Positions 45,028 to 55,904 of a stretch of DNA of 64,000 bases are shown here, piece after piece. The stretch is taken from positions 372,001 to 436,000 of the forward strand of contig NZ_CP049913.1 in assembly GCF_011306175.1 (NCBI RefSeq), written 5' to 3'. Each line of letters begins with the position of its first letter. Position 1 is the stretch's first letter. Under the pieces are notes generated by a model. It was not told the DNA's origin. It searched no databases and worked only from the letters and a program-made list of their open reading frames with translations. The position numbers and the translations under genes were made by a program. The stretch is from Vibrio sp. HDW18. GTDB taxonomy: Bacteria; Pseudomonadota; Gammaproteobacteria; Enterobacterales; Vibrionaceae.

Positions 45028-45796
45028 CGATAGCGAGCCTCTCTAAAAACAGCAGTAGCTGCTTATAGGCGAATACACCGCGACTGCTTTCCGCAAAATG
45101 AGAGGCCGGCAGACGCTGTAAACTGGCATCGCGAAACTTAGTATCAATAGGTACGGCAGAGGTCCAGACTTGAGCTGGATAATCCTTTTTCAACTGATTT
45201 AATGTGTGTAGCGACGCTCGAGTCCGCTTATCGTACATGGTGGGAACGATAGTGACTTTAAATTCACGGCTGCGCGATTTTTGCATAATCGCCAGCGTAC
45301 GCACCATGCGCTCTAAGCCTTTCATGGCCAGAAATTCGGTCTGTACTGGGATCAAAATCCGATCACTGGCGGCCAATGCATTGACCATCATCACACCAAG
45401 GATCGGTGGACAATCGATCAGCACATAATCGTACGCATGGCGCAGCGCCAACAAAGCACGCTTTAGGATCAGCCCCATACCACTACGATTGCCCATCACC
45501 CGATCGAGAGTGGCCAATGACATATGTGCCGGGATAAGGTCAATCCCTTGAATATCGGTCTTTAAGATTAAAGGCCGCACCGTCGCTTCATTGTATTCCG
45601 CTAACTGAAACAGGTCGAATAAGCTCGCCGACACCCCATCTGAGTCATAGCCCAAATAGGTGGTCAGCGAAGCATGCGGGTCAGTATCCACCAGCAAAAC
45701 ACGCTTACCCTGCTGGCTTAATAAGCCAGCCAGAGTAATCGTGGTGGTGGTTTTTCCAACCCCACCTTTTTGGTTTGCGACACTCCAAACGATCAT
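45020..45796 (-). CDS. parC: ParA-like ATPase ParC (polar localisation of chemotaxis arrays)
   Basis: A 258-residue ParA/MinD-type ATPase with deviant Walker A ANQKGGVGKTTTTITLAGLL, Walker A' LVDTDPHASLTTYLGYD and Walker B YDYVLIDCPPILG. In V. cholerae ParC recruits the chemotaxis arrays to the old pole through HubP and ParP. Not to be confused with topoisomerase IV ParC. Lies between cheB and parP. Confidence 0.93.
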   Translation of the reverse strand: MIVWSVANQKGGVGKTTTTITLAGLLSQQGKRVLLVDTDPHASLTTYLGYDSDGVSASLFDLFQLAEYNEATVRPLILKTDIQGIDLIPAHMSLATLDRVMGNRSGMGLILKRALLALRHAYDYVLIDCPPILGVMMVNALAASDRILIPVQTEFLAMKGLERMVRTLAIMQKSRSREFKVTIVPTMYDKRTRASLHTLNQLKKDYPAQVWTSAVPIDTKFRDASLQRLPASHFAESSRGVFAYKQLLLFLERLAIDE

Positions 45797-45805
45797 GGCG
45801 ATTCC

Positions 45806-46930
45806 TTATGCGAGCCCGACTTCTACCAACATGCGCTCTGCGATTCTATCCAGTGGCAGATCTTCAGATGAGATGCCAGCCTTAGCCACCGCTTGTGGCA
45901 TACCATACACCACACAGCTCTCTTCATCTTGTGCCCAAATCGTTGCACCAGCCTCTTTCAACATGCGTGCACCTTCACGGCCATCTGCTCCCATGCCAGT
46001 CAACACCATAGATAATACTTTGTCGGCAAAGATTTTAGCGGCAGAGCCAAAGGTGACATCCACACAAGGTTTGTAATTCATGCGGTCACCACCGTCAATA
46101 ATGCGCAGCCGCGCATTACCTAAACGTCCATCCAACATCATTTGCTTGCCACCAGGAGCCAAATAAGCAACACCAGGGCGCAGAATATCACCGTCTTCAG
46201 CTTCTTTGACTTCAATCTTACACAACGAGTTAAGACGGCTAGCAAACGCTGCGGTAAACGTAGCAGGCATATGTTGGATCAGCACAATCGGGTGTGGATA
46301 ATTGGCCGGTAATTTGGTCAAAATTTTCTGTAACGCCACCGGGCCACCGGTTGAGGTGCCAATCGCAGTGAGCTGATATTTTTTACCGGAAGCTTTAAAA
46401 CGTGTGGTCGCGGCAGCGGGTACACTACGGCTGTTTAGCGCCATGCTCGATACCGCGCGCTCTTGTGCTAACGGAGCGCTCAGCGAACTAGATGACGCTG
46501 GCCGAGTGATCGTCGGACGACGTAAAAAGATTTTTTTCGAGGCGATCGAGAGCACGCGCTGTTGAAGTAGCGTGACCGCTTCATCACGGTTGCGTGCAAT
46601 ATCTTCAAATTTTTTGGGTAAAAAATCTAACGCTCCGGCATCTAACGCATCTAATGTTGCTTTAGCGCCATCATGGGTCAGAGAAGAGAACATCAAAATC
46701 GGTACAGGATTGCTGGCCATAATTTCACGGACCGCAGAAATACCATCCATCACCGGCATTTCAATATCCATCGTGATCACATCAGGCTTGAGTCGAGCGG
46801 CCTTTTCGACCGCTTCTTTGCCATTTACAGCAACATCAATGACTTCTAAACGCGATTCAGCGTTGATGATTTCACTCACCCGTCGACGGAAAAAGCTCGA
46901 ATCATCAACCACTAATACTTTAATCGCCAT
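45806..46930 (-). CDS. cheB: Protein-glutamate methylesterase CheB
   Basis: A 374-residue adaptation enzyme that demethylates and deamidates receptors. The receiver domain is at 1-120 ([20 protein letters not shown], phosphorylated Asp in [15 protein letters not shown]), then a linker, and the esterase domain at about 185-374 with Ser in [16 protein letters not shown], His in [14 protein letters not shown], Asp in [15 protein letters not shown]. It sits between cheA and parC. Confidence 0.96.
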   Translation of the reverse strand: MAIKVLVVDDSSFFRRRVSEIINAESRLEVIDVAVNGKEAVEKAARLKPDVITMDIEMPVMDGISAVREIMASNPVPILMFSSLTHDGAKATLDALDAGALDFLPKKFEDIARNRDEAVTLLQQRVLSIASKKIFLRRPTITRPASSSSLSAPLAQERAVSSMALNSRSVPAAATTRFKASGKKYQLTAIGTSTGGPVALQKILTKLPANYPHPIVLIQHMPATFTAAFASRLNSLCKIEVKEAEDGDILRPGVAYLAPGGKQMMLDGRLGNARLRIIDGGDRMNYKPCVDVTFGSAAKIFADKVLSMVLTGMGADGREGARMLKEAGATIWAQDEESCVVYGMPQAVAKAGISSEDLPLDRIAERMLVEVGLA

Positions 46931-46956
46931 GTTTATCCTTATCGTTATACTGCTAA

Positions 46957-49248
46957 TCAGATCCGAGAGGCCGCCGCATACTGCTTAAGCAGATCCGGCA
47001 CATCCAAAATCAGCGCGATATGGCCATCACTGGTGATGGTGGCTCCAGACATACCTGGAGTCCCCTGTAACAGCTTATCAAGCGGTTTGATCACCACTTC
47101 TTCTTGACCGATTAAGGTATCAACCACTAGACCAATCCGCTGGCTACCAATTTGGACAATCACCACATGGCCATGACCTTGACGCAGTTGTGCTTTACCT
47201 TGTTTCGGTGCAAGCCAGTTTTGCAAATAGAACAGCGGAATTGATTTTTCACGCACAATGATGGTCAGTTGACCATCAACAACGTTGGTCCGGCGCAGAT
47301 CTAAATGGAAAATTTCATTAACACTCGCCAGAGGCAAGGCAAATGGATGGCCGGCGACACCAACCATCAAGGTCGGCAAGATGGCGAGTGTCAATGGCAC
47401 TTTGATGGTAATTTTGGTGCCTTTACCAATGCTAGAATCAATATCGATCGAGCCATTCAGGGTATTGATCGCGGTTTTCACCACGTCCATGCCAACCCCA
47501 CGGCCTGAAATATCGGAGATTTTTTCCTTGCTTGAGAAGCCCGGCATAAAGATCAGATTGAAGCACTCTTTATCGGTTAAACGCGCTGCTGCATCTTCAT
47601 CCATCACGCTTCGTTTTACCGCGATAGCACGCAGTTTATCCGGATCCATTCCCGCGCCATCATCCACGATAGCCAGTTCGATATGATCGCCTTCCTGAGA
47701 AGCAGAAAGGATCACTTTACCCGTACGCGCTTTGCCATTTTTGGCACGCTCATCTGGCATTTCAATACCGTGATCGACCGAGTTGCGCACCAAGTGAATG
47801 AGCGGATCAGCCAGCGCTTCAACCAGATTTTTATCTAAATCGGTATCTTCGCCACGCAGCTCAAGATCAATGTCTTTATTTAGGCTACGAGCTAAATCAC
47901 GTACCACGCGAGGGAAACGCCCAAACACTTTTTTGATTGGCTGCATGCGGGTTTTCATTACCGCGCCTTGTAAATCAGCCGTCACAACATCGAGGTTGGC
48001 CACCGCTTTTGACATCTCTTCATCATTGCTGTTCAGGCCAAGACTCAGCAGACGGTTACGCACCAATACTAACTCACCCACCATATTCATAATGGTATCG
48101 AGGGTTGAGGTGTCAACCCGAACGGTCGATTCAGCTTGGGCTTTTTTCGCCCCACCGGTTGCTGCAACTTCACGAGACTCATCCGCCTCTTTTAGCGCAG
48201 CAACGGGTGCTTTTGCGGCAGGTTTTTGCACGGTCATCGGTTTAGCCACAGGAGCCGCGACAACTGGACTAGGTTTATCTATAGCTTGACTAACCAAGGT
48301 TTGAGCTGTCGATGAGTGGGCAGATTCCGCCACTGAACGCGTCGCCATATCGAGCTCTTCGACTGACGGTCCTTTACCGGAACCATGCAGCTCATCGAGC
48401 AGTCGCTCAAACTCATCATCACTCATTAAATCATCGCCACTTGTGCTGATTTTCGCTGCCGCAGCAGGTTTTTCAGTATGGTTAGAGACGCTGGCTGGTG
48501 ATGAAGCCAAGGATTCAATCGATGGACCTTTACCCACGCCATGCAACTGATCCAGTAATTTTTCGAACTCGTCATCGGTGATATCGCCACCGATATCAGC
48601 ATGGGGGGCTGATGAAGTCGGCACTGCAGCGTTATTTTGCTCCGTTCCCGGTGCTTTACCTTTACCGTGTAGCTCATCTAACAGCTTTTCAAACTCATCA
48701 TCGGTAATATCGTCGATCGAGCCCTGATGAACCGCGCTGTCATTATTCGACACGGGTGCCTCAATGATTGCTTCAGTCTCGACAACGACCTTAGCAACAG
48801 CCTCGACTACCGGCTCTGCCGCGAGTTCCACGTCATGTGATTCGGTTTCATCATCGCTTGCTGGTTTGCTTAAACGGTGCAGTTCATCCAGCAACGCTGG
48901 ATCCGCGCTTTGCAGCGATTCACCATCTTGTACCGCACGGAACTGCTCATTGACCGTATCCAACGCTTTGAGCATGGTATCCATCAAACTTGGAGAAACG
49001 TGTCGCTGACCATTACGTAGGATGTCAAACACGTTTTCAGCACCGTGGCAGGTCTCCACCAGCTCGGATAATGCTAAGAAACCAGCCCCACCTTTTACGG
49101 TATGAAAACCACGGAATATGGCATTCAATAGATCGCGATCTTCAGGATTATTTTCCAGTTCAACCAGTTGCTCGGAAAGCAACTCCAAAATTTCGCCGGC
49201 TTCCACCAGAAAGTCCTGCAGAATGTCTTCGTCTAATTCGTAGCTCAT
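46957..49248 (-). CDS. cheA: Chemotaxis histidine kinase CheA
   Basis: A 763-residue kinase of the F6 array. The HPt domain (1-105) has the phospho-His in [19 protein letters not shown]. The linker (about 110-360) holds three copies of a 20-residue motif (SDDEFE-K/R-LLD-E/Q-LHG-GKGP) and Ala/Pro-rich spacers instead of an obvious P2 domain. Then P3 dimerisation ([20 protein letters not shown]), P4 ATPase ([30 protein letters not shown]) and P5 CheW-like end. The repeat region corresponds to where Vibrio CheA contacts ParP/ParC. Confidence 0.96.
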   Translation of the reverse strand: MSYELDEDILQDFLVEAGEILELLSEQLVELENNPEDRDLLNAIFRGFHTVKGGAGFLALSELVETCHGAENVFDILRNGQRHVSPSLMDTMLKALDTVNEQFRAVQDGESLQSADPALLDELHRLSKPASDDETESHDVELAAEPVVEAVAKVVVETEAIIEAPVSNNDSAVHQGSIDDITDDEFEKLLDELHGKGKAPGTEQNNAAVPTSSAPHADIGGDITDDEFEKLLDQLHGVGKGPSIESLASSPASVSNHTEKPAAAAKISTSGDDLMSDDEFERLLDELHGSGKGPSVEELDMATRSVAESAHSSTAQTLVSQAIDKPSPVVAAPVAKPMTVQKPAAKAPVAALKEADESREVAATGGAKKAQAESTVRVDTSTLDTIMNMVGELVLVRNRLLSLGLNSNDEEMSKAVANLDVVTADLQGAVMKTRMQPIKKVFGRFPRVVRDLARSLNKDIDLELRGEDTDLDKNLVEALADPLIHLVRNSVDHGIEMPDERAKNGKARTGKVILSASQEGDHIELAIVDDGAGMDPDKLRAIAVKRSVMDEDAAARLTDKECFNLIFMPGFSSKEKISDISGRGVGMDVVKTAINTLNGSIDIDSSIGKGTKITIKVPLTLAILPTLMVGVAGHPFALPLASVNEIFHLDLRRTNVVDGQLTIIVREKSIPLFYLQNWLAPKQGKAQLRQGHGHVVIVQIGSQRIGLVVDTLIGQEEVVIKPLDKLLQGTPGMSGATITSDGHIALILDVPDLLKQYAAASRI

Positions 49249-49256
49249 AGGTACCC

Positions 49257-49976
49257 CTAAAATCCAAGACTCGATAACAAATCGTCAACTTCGTCTTGCG
49301 ATGAGACAGCATCAATTCTTTCATGAGGATTCATGATTGGTCCCTCTACGGCGGTTGATGCTATGGTCGGCTTATCGGCTGGCTCTTCTTGTTGTGTGGC
49401 GCCAAATACCATTAAGATCTCAATCAAACGGCTTTCAACTTCATTAACTAAGTTGATCACGCGCTTGATGATCTGTCCGGTTAAATCCTGAAAATCTTGC
49501 GCCAGCAAAATTTCCGTCAATTCTCCACGTAACTGGCTACTGTCACCTTCAACTTGTGACAACATGTCATCAATTCGATGGCACAGGGATTTAAAACTGA
49601 CCAGTTCAATTTGTCCCTTCATCAAACGATTCCATTCCGGGCGGATCTGCAACAAACTTTCATGTAACTGATCAGCAATCGGCATACACCGATCTACCGC
49701 ATCCATCGTTTTATTGGCTGCCACTTCCGTTTTCTGCATCACGTAGTGCAATCTTTCCCGCGCGTCCGGAATTTCATCGGTCGCGATTTGATTGAAGCGT
49801 TCATCAATATGAAAATTTTTCAACGATTCATGTAAATCCCGTGTCAACATCCCTATCTCGTTGAACATAGGATTGCTTGCAGACTCATAAACATAGGTCA
49901 GCAAGCGATTCGCTTCGTCTTGCTGGCCCTGTTCTAAAAGTTGCACGAGTTGTTTAGCCTGTTCTAATGCAATCAT
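49257..49976 (-). CDS. cheZ: CheY phosphatase CheZ
   Basis: A 239-residue, largely helical phosphatase of CheY-P. The active-site Gln is in LLAQDFQDLTGQIIKRVINL, and the C-terminal CheY-binding peptide ends SQDEVDDLLSSLGF. It stands between cheY and cheA, the usual Vibrio order. Confidence 0.95.
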   Translation of the reverse strand: MIALEQAKQLVQLLEQGQQDEANRLLTYVYESASNPMFNEIGMLTRDLHESLKNFHIDERFNQIATDEIPDARERLHYVMQKTEVAANKTMDAVDRCMPIADQLHESLLQIRPEWNRLMKGQIELVSFKSLCHRIDDMLSQVEGDSSQLRGELTEILLAQDFQDLTGQIIKRVINLVNEVESRLIEILMVFGATQQEEPADKPTIASTAVEGPIMNPHERIDAVSSQDEVDDLLSSLGF

Positions 49977-50031
49977 CCTGAATCAGCCTTGTACGCCTGT
50001 CGGTAGAGCGTTGTTTGCTACTGTAAACGCC

Positions 50032-50424
50032 TTATAAACGCTCAAAAATTTTCTCTAGCTTCTCTTTCAGCGTGGCTGCGGTGAATGGTTTTACAATGTA
50101 ACCATTGACTCCAGCTTGAGCGGCTTCAATGATTTGCTCGCGTTTCGCTTCTGCGGTGATCATCAGTACAGGCAGGTGCTTTAATTGTTCGTCAGCACGA
50201 ATGTTTCTAAGTAGATCAATACCTTGCATTCCTGGCATATTCCAGTCAGTCACGACAAAGTCAAAGTCACCTTTCTTGAGCATTGGCAATGCAGTTAAGC
50301 CATCATCCGCTTCCTGCGTATTGTTGAATCCTAGATCTCGAAGTAGGTTTTTAACGATTCGGCGCATTGTTGAAAAGTCATCAACAATAAGGATCTTCAT
50401 GTTTTTATTCAAAATTGCCTCCAC
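50032..50424 (-). CDS. cheY: Chemotaxis response regulator CheY (CheY3 type)
   Basis: A 130-residue single receiver domain that binds the flagellar switch. Acidic pocket DD in [15 protein letters not shown], phospho-Asp in [17 protein letters not shown], Thr in [12 protein letters not shown] and Lys in [12 protein letters not shown]. It matches the CheY3 sequence of V. cholerae, the copy that controls swimming. The start is a GTG at 50424 ([11 protein letters not shown]) as annotated in V. cholerae; an ATG at 50400 would also preserve the fold. Confidence 0.95.
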   Translation of the reverse strand: MEAILNKNMKILIVDDFSTMRRIVKNLLRDLGFNNTQEADDGLTALPMLKKGDFDFVVTDWNMPGMQGIDLLRNIRADEQLKHLPVLMITAEAKREQIIEAAQAGVNGYIVKPFTAATLKEKLEKIFERL

Positions 50425-50445
50425 TGAGTTTGAAATCAGTGATAT

Positions 50446-51180
50446 TTAATCATTCCGAGTCCAAGAACTTAACTTGGTTCTTAGTCGCTGTATTGCTTGG
50501 CTGAGTATTTGGCTAACGCGAGATTCACTAACCCCAAGTACCTCACCAATTTCTTTTAAATTTAGTTCTTCATCATAATAGAGCGAAAGCACTAACGCTT
50601 CACGCTCTGGTAGTGATTTTATTGATTCAACCAGTGCTTTGCGGAAAGATTGTTCAGCAACGCCCTGAAATGGAGAATTTTCATCTCCCTCTTCAAACGG
50701 TGAAATGGCATCATCCGAAATACCGAGATCTTCTATCCCAACAATCCGTGAACAATTAATGTCCATCAGTGCGCTGTGATACTGCTCTAGCGACATCTCT
50801 AAAAATTTGGCCACTTCGGCATCGGTTGGATCACGATTAAGCTCTCCTTCGAGCACCGCTATCGCTTGACTGATTTCCCGATTGTTTTTATGTACCGATC
50901 GCGGAACCCAGTCACCACGTCGGATATCGTCGAGCATCGCCCCACGGATCCGAATTCCAGCATAGGTTTCAAAACTGGCACCTTTGCTTCCATCATAATT
51001 CTTTTGTGCCTCAAGTAAGCCAACCATTCCTGCTTGGATCAGGTCTTCAATCAGCACACTCGGAGGTAAACGACCAATTAAATGATGGGCGATACGCTTA
51101 ACCAATACCGAATACTTCTCAATAAATAGCTGCTGACTATTTAGATTTCCGTATTGATCGTATGTAAGCGCTTTATTCAC
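50446..51180 (-). CDS. fliA: Flagellar sigma factor FliA (sigma28)
   Basis: A 244-residue sigma70-family factor for late flagellar genes. Regions 2 (QLFIEKYSVLVKRIAHHLIG, LIQAGMVGLLEAQKNYD), 3 and 4 (LPEREALVLSLYYDEELNLK, VLGVSESRVSQILSQAIQRL) are complete. I choose the GTG at 51180, 8 nt from GGGAG; it overlaps the flhG end by 8 nt, so translation is coupled. Confidence 0.95.
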   Translation of the reverse strand: MNKALTYDQYGNLNSQQLFIEKYSVLVKRIAHHLIGRLPPSVLIEDLIQAGMVGLLEAQKNYDGSKGASFETYAGIRIRGAMLDDIRRGDWVPRSVHKNNREISQAIAVLEGELNRDPTDAEVAKFLEMSLEQYHSALMDINCSRIVGIEDLGISDDAISPFEEGDENSPFQGVAEQSFRKALVESIKSLPEREALVLSLYYDEELNLKEIGEVLGVSESRVSQILSQAIQRLRTKLSSWTRND

Positions 51181-52063
51181 CAAAAGGCTCCCCTACAATA
51201 ATGTCAGGCCGATTAAGTAAGCGTTCTACGAAAAACTCTAAGTGTCCACTTGGGGTACGAGGTATCGGCCAAGTTAACGCTTTGCTTGCCAATGAGCTTA
51301 TCGCCAGCGCCGCAGGCGAACGAGGATACGCATCCACTACGATCTTTTGCCGTTTAACCGCTTGCCGCACATTGTCGTCGAGAGGGATGCAGGCGACAAG
51401 TTCTAAGCTCACATTTAAAAACCGTTCTGTGACTAAGGTTAACTTAGCGAACAATTCTCGGCCTTCTCGATAGCTTCTCACCATGTTGGCGACGATTTTA
51501 AACCGTTGTACTTGATGCTCTTTACTGAGCAGTTTGATCAGTGCATAAGCATCGGTGATGGACGTCGGTTCATCACACACCACCACCACCACATCTTGTG
51601 CGGCACGCGAAAAGCTCACCACCATATCCGAAATGCCAGCCGCAGTATCAATCAGCAGGATATCCATCTCATCTTCTAGCGAACCAAAAGCACGGATTAA
51701 TCCAACATGCTGCGCATGGGACAATTCAGTCATCGATTGAGTACCCGATGTCGCAGGGATGATGCGAATACCATGCGGACCATCAACGATCGCATCTTTA
51801 AGTTCACATTCACCGGCAAGAACATGGCCTAAGTTACGTTTAGGTCGGATCCCGAGCATGACGTCAATATTGGCTAAGCCTAAGTCGGCGTCGAGCACCA
51901 TCACTTTTTTACCTTGTTTGGCCATGCAAATAGCCATGCCTAGGGTGACATTCGATTTTCCTACACCACCTTTACCACCGGTGACGGCAATCACTTTCGT
52001 CACCGAGGGTTGTGTTAAACGGCGTAGGCCGCTTGCTTGGTCATATATCATTTTATTTGTCAT
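51173..52063 (-). CDS. flhG: Flagellar number regulator FlhG (FleN)
   Basis: A 296-residue MinD-like ATPase that keeps flagellar number at one. It has the deviant Walker A VTGGKGGVGKSNVTLGMAIC, LDADLGLANIDVMLG and DILLIDTAAGISDMVVSFSR. The N-terminal activation helix (IYDQASGLRRL) that stimulates FlhF GTPase is present. I start at the ATG at 52063 (MTNKMIYDQASGL) just after flhF's stop; a frame opening at 52117 lies inside flhF. Confidence 0.94.
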   Translation of the reverse strand: MTNKMIYDQASGLRRLTQPSVTKVIAVTGGKGGVGKSNVTLGMAICMAKQGKKVMVLDADLGLANIDVMLGIRPKRNLGHVLAGECELKDAIVDGPHGIRIIPATSGTQSMTELSHAQHVGLIRAFGSLEDEMDILLIDTAAGISDMVVSFSRAAQDVVVVVCDEPTSITDAYALIKLLSKEHQVQRFKIVANMVRSYREGRELFAKLTLVTERFLNVSLELVACIPLDDNVRQAVKRQKIVVDAYPRSPAALAISSLASKALTWPIPRTPSGHLEFFVERLLNRPDIIVGEPFGE

Positions 52064-52076
52064 ACCTGTCCGCCAC

Positions 52077-53552
52077 CTAGAATCTCTCTGCATCACTGGT
52101 CCAGTAATGAGGTTCATCTTCAGTCGACTTCTCTAGCAATTCGTTTGCCTTTACGACCATGTATTTGGGTTGTGCGATTACAATATCTTCGGGCACTCGT
52201 TGTCCATTTGCGATATACGCAACGGGCAACGCATTTTGTACAACGACACTGACAAATTCCCCTAAACTGAGGCACTCATCGAGTTTGGTCATAATGCACC
52301 CAGAAAGTGGTATCCTTCTGAAATGCTCTATGGTTTCTTGCAGCACTTTACGCTGTGCTGTCGCAGGTAACACAAGGTAGCTATGAATAATTTCTCCGCT
52401 TTCTTGCATTAAGGTATCAAGCTGCTCGGATAAGCGAACATCACGCTGTCCCATCCCTGCCGTATCGACCAAAATTAACTGTCGATTACGTAGTTGATAA
52501 ATAATATCGGCTAACTCGTTGGAATCTTTAGCAACTCTTACCGGACAACCCATAATTCGGCCATAAATCGACAATTGTTCATGAGCACCAATCCGATAGG
52601 TATCGGTGGTGACCAATGCGACATTGTCTGAGCCAAATTCCATCGCAGCGCGTGCCGCTAATTTGGCGACGGTGGTGGTTTTCCCCACCCCTGTCGGACC
52701 AAGCAGAGCCACCACACCACCACGTTTGAGAATGTCATGTTTAACAACTGGAATTTGATCAGAGACCAAACCCAGTAACGCCTTCCACGCTTTGGGCGGC
52801 GGGGTATCTTCTGGAATATAACACGCTAGTTGATCCGCCATTTCCAGCGAAACTCCCATCCGCTCTAAGCGCTTGATTAACATCGCGCGTAGCGGTTCAC
52901 GGCGCTCTACTTCTTGCCACATTAATCCGGAAACTTGATGCTCAAGCAGGCGACGAATCGAGTTCATCTCTTCACGCATCGACTCTAGTTCACTGGCGGC
53001 TACGCTCGGCTCCGGAGCTGTATTGCGATCATAACGTGTCGGATCGAGACGTGGCTTATGGCGAGTACTAGTATCATCTTGCAATAATTGACTGAGCGCC
53101 GACTCTGGACGTTGGCGATCGGTTAAACGTCTAGCCTGCGGTGCACGATTGTCTGACTGACGTTTGAGCAAAGCTGAAAGTGAATCTTCATTTTCGGCAC
53201 GGTGCGCTGGCTCATCGCTGGCACCGTGACTGTATTGCTTAAGCATATTGGCAAAACGGCGCGTCATCGAACGACCATTATCGGCGCTCGACTGTAGACT
53301 GACCCGATCATCGGCTAATTCTCGATTTTTTGTCGCCGCGATCGAGGGTGAAACTTGGTTATACGCAGGTCGAGGCTGCGAGCTGTAAAGTTGAGCAGGC
53401 GCAGGCGCGGTATCACCATCAACGGCCGCCACAATTTCGACGCCACCTGCGACTTTTTTATTGGACATGATCACCGCATCCACGCCCAGCTCTTCTTTGA
53501 TCTGCAGCAGCGCGGTTTTCATATCTTTGGCAAAAAATCGTTTTATTTTCAA
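52077..53552 (-). CDS. flhF: Flagellar GTPase FlhF
   Basis: A 491-residue SRP-type GTPase that positions the polar flagellum. The N-terminal B domain (MKIKRFFAKDMKTALLQIKE) and a long Arg/Ser-rich linker are followed by the NG domain: GPTGVGKTTTVAKLAARAAM (G1, about 295), LVTTDTYRIGAHEQL (G2), ILVDTAGMGQRD (G3) and MTKLDECLSLG (G4). Between flhA and flhG as in all polar-flagellated Vibrio. Confidence 0.95.
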   Translation of the reverse strand: MKIKRFFAKDMKTALLQIKEELGVDAVIMSNKKVAGGVEIVAAVDGDTAPAPAQLYSSQPRPAYNQVSPSIAATKNRELADDRVSLQSSADNGRSMTRRFANMLKQYSHGASDEPAHRAENEDSLSALLKRQSDNRAPQARRLTDRQRPESALSQLLQDDTSTRHKPRLDPTRYDRNTAPEPSVAASELESMREEMNSIRRLLEHQVSGLMWQEVERREPLRAMLIKRLERMGVSLEMADQLACYIPEDTPPPKAWKALLGLVSDQIPVVKHDILKRGGVVALLGPTGVGKTTTVAKLAARAAMEFGSDNVALVTTDTYRIGAHEQLSIYGRIMGCPVRVAKDSNELADIIYQLRNRQLILVDTAGMGQRDVRLSEQLDTLMQESGEIIHSYLVLPATAQRKVLQETIEHFRRIPLSGCIMTKLDECLSLGEFVSVVVQNALPVAYIANGQRVPEDIVIAQPKYMVVKANELLEKSTEDEPHYWTSDAERF

Positions 53553-53586
53553 AGCAGATTTCCGTCTTTAAACAATGTGCCGACGA

Positions 53587-55680
53587 TTAATTTCCCACAG
53601 CCTGCACAATTCGAATTTGTTTCTCATCGGGGATCTCTTGATAAGAGAGTACGCGAAGATTTGGAATGGTATTTTTCACAAATTTCGCCAGTGTTGAACG
53701 CAACACACCAGAGGTCAGCAATACTGCAGGCTCTCCTTTCAACTCCTGCTCTTGAGTTGCATGGCTAAGCGCCATTTGCAGTCGTTCAGCTAATCCAGGC
53801 TCAATGCCCGCCGATTCCCCACCTGAAGCTTGCATAGTCTGATGCAAAATTTGTTCCAGCTCTGGAACTAGGGTTATCACGGGCAATTCAAGCTCTACCC
53901 CATTGATTTCTTGGACAATCAACCGTTTTAGCGCGATACGCACTGCCGCGGTCAAAATGTCAGGTTCTTGACTCTTACTGGCGTATTCAGAAAGTGTTTG
54001 GATAATCGTTCGAATATCACGAATGGGGATCGCCTCATGCAGCAGATTTTGCAGCACTTTGACCACCACTCCGAGCGACAGCTGATCCGGCACAAAATTT
54101 TCCACCAATTTAGGCGCTGAGCGAGAAAGCATTTCCAGCAGATTTTGTACTTCTTCGTAGCCAATTAACTGCGCCGCGTTATTGGTCAGCAGTTGGCTAA
54201 GATGAGTGGCAAGTACCGTTGATGAATCGACGACGGTATAACCCAGCGCTTGCGCGTGCTCACGCTGCTCTTCGCGGATCCACACCGCATCCAAACCAAA
54301 CGCAGGGTCACGGGTGGCCTCACCATCGATCATGCCATACACCTGACCGGGGTTAATCGCCAGCTCTTGGTCGGGGCGGATTTCGGCCTCTCCCACCGCA
54401 ACGCCCATTAAGGTGATGCGGTAACTATTGGGCGTCAATTCTAAGTTGTCACGAATATGTACCGATGGGATCAAAAAACCAAAATCTTGCGACAGTTTTT
54501 TGCGTACCCCTTTAACACGTTCCAATAACTCGCCACCTTGATCTTTATCGACCAATGGGATCAGCCGATAACCCACTTCCAAGCCGATCACATCAACGGG
54601 CTGCACATCATCCCAAGAGAGTTCACGTTGGGTTGGCGCATCGAGATGACTCTTGGCTGGCAGGTGCTTATCTTCTGTTTTGGTTTTCTGCTTGCGCTGT
54701 AACCAATATGCTACGCCACCGGCTAAGAGTGCTAACAATAAGAAAGCAAAATGTGGCATGCCAGGGACAATCCCCATCACTCCCAGAATACCTGCAGTAA
54801 TAGTTAACGCTTTCGGATTATCAAATAACTGAAAAATGAGCTGTTGGCCCATATCTTCATCAGTATTTTGACGAGTAACCATCATTGCCGCGCCAATTGA
54901 CAACAGCAGTGATGGAATTTGTGCTACGAGGCCATCACCAATCGTGAGTAAGGTGTAGATTTCAATCGCTTCTTTGAAACTAAGACCATACTGGATCATG
55001 CCAATACTAAGACCACCGATAATATTAAGAAACAAGATCAAAATACCGGCAATCGCATCACCTTTAACAAATTTTGACGCACCATCCATTGAGCCATAAA
55101 AATCGGCCTCCTTGGTCACTTCGAAACGTCGCAGGCGCGCTTGCTCCTGATCAATTAACCCTGCGTTTAAGTCAGCATCAATCGCCATCTGCTTACCGGG
55201 CAATGCATCTAAGGTAAAGCGAGCGCTTACTTCTGAAATTCGTCCTGCACCTTTGGTCACCACCATAAAGTTGATGATCATCAGGATCAAAAACACCACT
55301 AAACCAACTGCGTAGTTACCACCGATCACCACATTACCAAAGGCCTCAATCACATTACCCGCCGCGCCAGGCCCTTCATGACCATACAGTAACACCACTC
55401 GTGTCGAGGCGACGTTGAGCGCCAAGCGCAGTAGTGTCGCGATCAGCAAAACCGTCGGAAATGCAGCAAAATCCAGTGGACGTCGAGTATAGACCGTAAC
55501 CAACAGCACGATGAGTGAGAGAGCAATGTTGAAGGTAAAGAATAAATCCAGCAGAAAGGCTGGGATAGGCAGCACAACCATCGCCAATGCCGCCAGCACC
55601 ATAACCGGAGCACCGATCGCGGGTATGCTGCGCTGTGGAATAGCAGGTAATTTGTCCGCAAATGGCAGAGTAAATTTCAT
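53587..55680 (-). CDS. flhA: Flagellar export apparatus protein FlhA
   Basis: A 697-residue component of the flagellar type III export gate. Eight N-terminal membrane segments (LLRLALNVASTRVVLLYGHE is a family block; the FHIPEP-type loop lies between the fourth and fifth) and a large cytoplasmic C-terminal domain for chaperone-substrate docking (about 350-697). It begins the run flhA-flhF-flhG-fliA. About 225 bases upstream contain its promoter, then the sixA terminator. Confidence 0.96.
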   Translation of the reverse strand: MKFTLPFADKLPAIPQRSIPAIGAPVMVLAALAMVVLPIPAFLLDLFFTFNIALSLIVLLVTVYTRRPLDFAAFPTVLLIATLLRLALNVASTRVVLLYGHEGPGAAGNVIEAFGNVVIGGNYAVGLVVFLILMIINFMVVTKGAGRISEVSARFTLDALPGKQMAIDADLNAGLIDQEQARLRRFEVTKEADFYGSMDGASKFVKGDAIAGILILFLNIIGGLSIGMIQYGLSFKEAIEIYTLLTIGDGLVAQIPSLLLSIGAAMMVTRQNTDEDMGQQLIFQLFDNPKALTITAGILGVMGIVPGMPHFAFLLLALLAGGVAYWLQRKQKTKTEDKHLPAKSHLDAPTQRELSWDDVQPVDVIGLEVGYRLIPLVDKDQGGELLERVKGVRKKLSQDFGFLIPSVHIRDNLELTPNSYRITLMGVAVGEAEIRPDQELAINPGQVYGMIDGEATRDPAFGLDAVWIREEQREHAQALGYTVVDSSTVLATHLSQLLTNNAAQLIGYEEVQNLLEMLSRSAPKLVENFVPDQLSLGVVVKVLQNLLHEAIPIRDIRTIIQTLSEYASKSQEPDILTAAVRIALKRLIVQEINGVELELPVITLVPELEQILHQTMQASGGESAGIEPGLAERLQMALSHATQEQELKGEPAVLLTSGVLRSTLAKFVKNTIPNLRVLSYQEIPDEKQIRIVQAVGN

Positions 55681-55845
55681 AAATGTCTGGCTGTCACTGA
55701 AAGGTTAAACGGAAGATTATTATTGGCGCACCGTATGAATGGTACTACTGAATGCAATTTTCAGTCCATAATATACGTCAATTTTATGACAACCCAAATA
55801 TCACCATTAATTGTTTGAAAACAGATCGTTAAAAACAGGACATTA

Positions 55846-55872
55846 AAAAGCGCCAACTAAGACGCTCTTTTT
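55846..55872 (-). terminator. Probable terminator of sixA
   Basis: AGCGCC-aactaa-GACGCT stem (one mismatch) framed by AAAAA and TTTTT on the two sides, about 35-60 bases after the sixA stop. Confidence 0.55.
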
Positions 55873-55904
55873 CACTCAATCACACCGGGTGTGATTGGCG
55901 CAGA

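Noticed and set aside
45020..45796. Plasmid or chromosome partition system for the ParA-like ATPase
   Set aside because: No parB or parS-like sites nearby; its place between cheB and the CheW-domain gene identifies it as the chemotaxis ParC.
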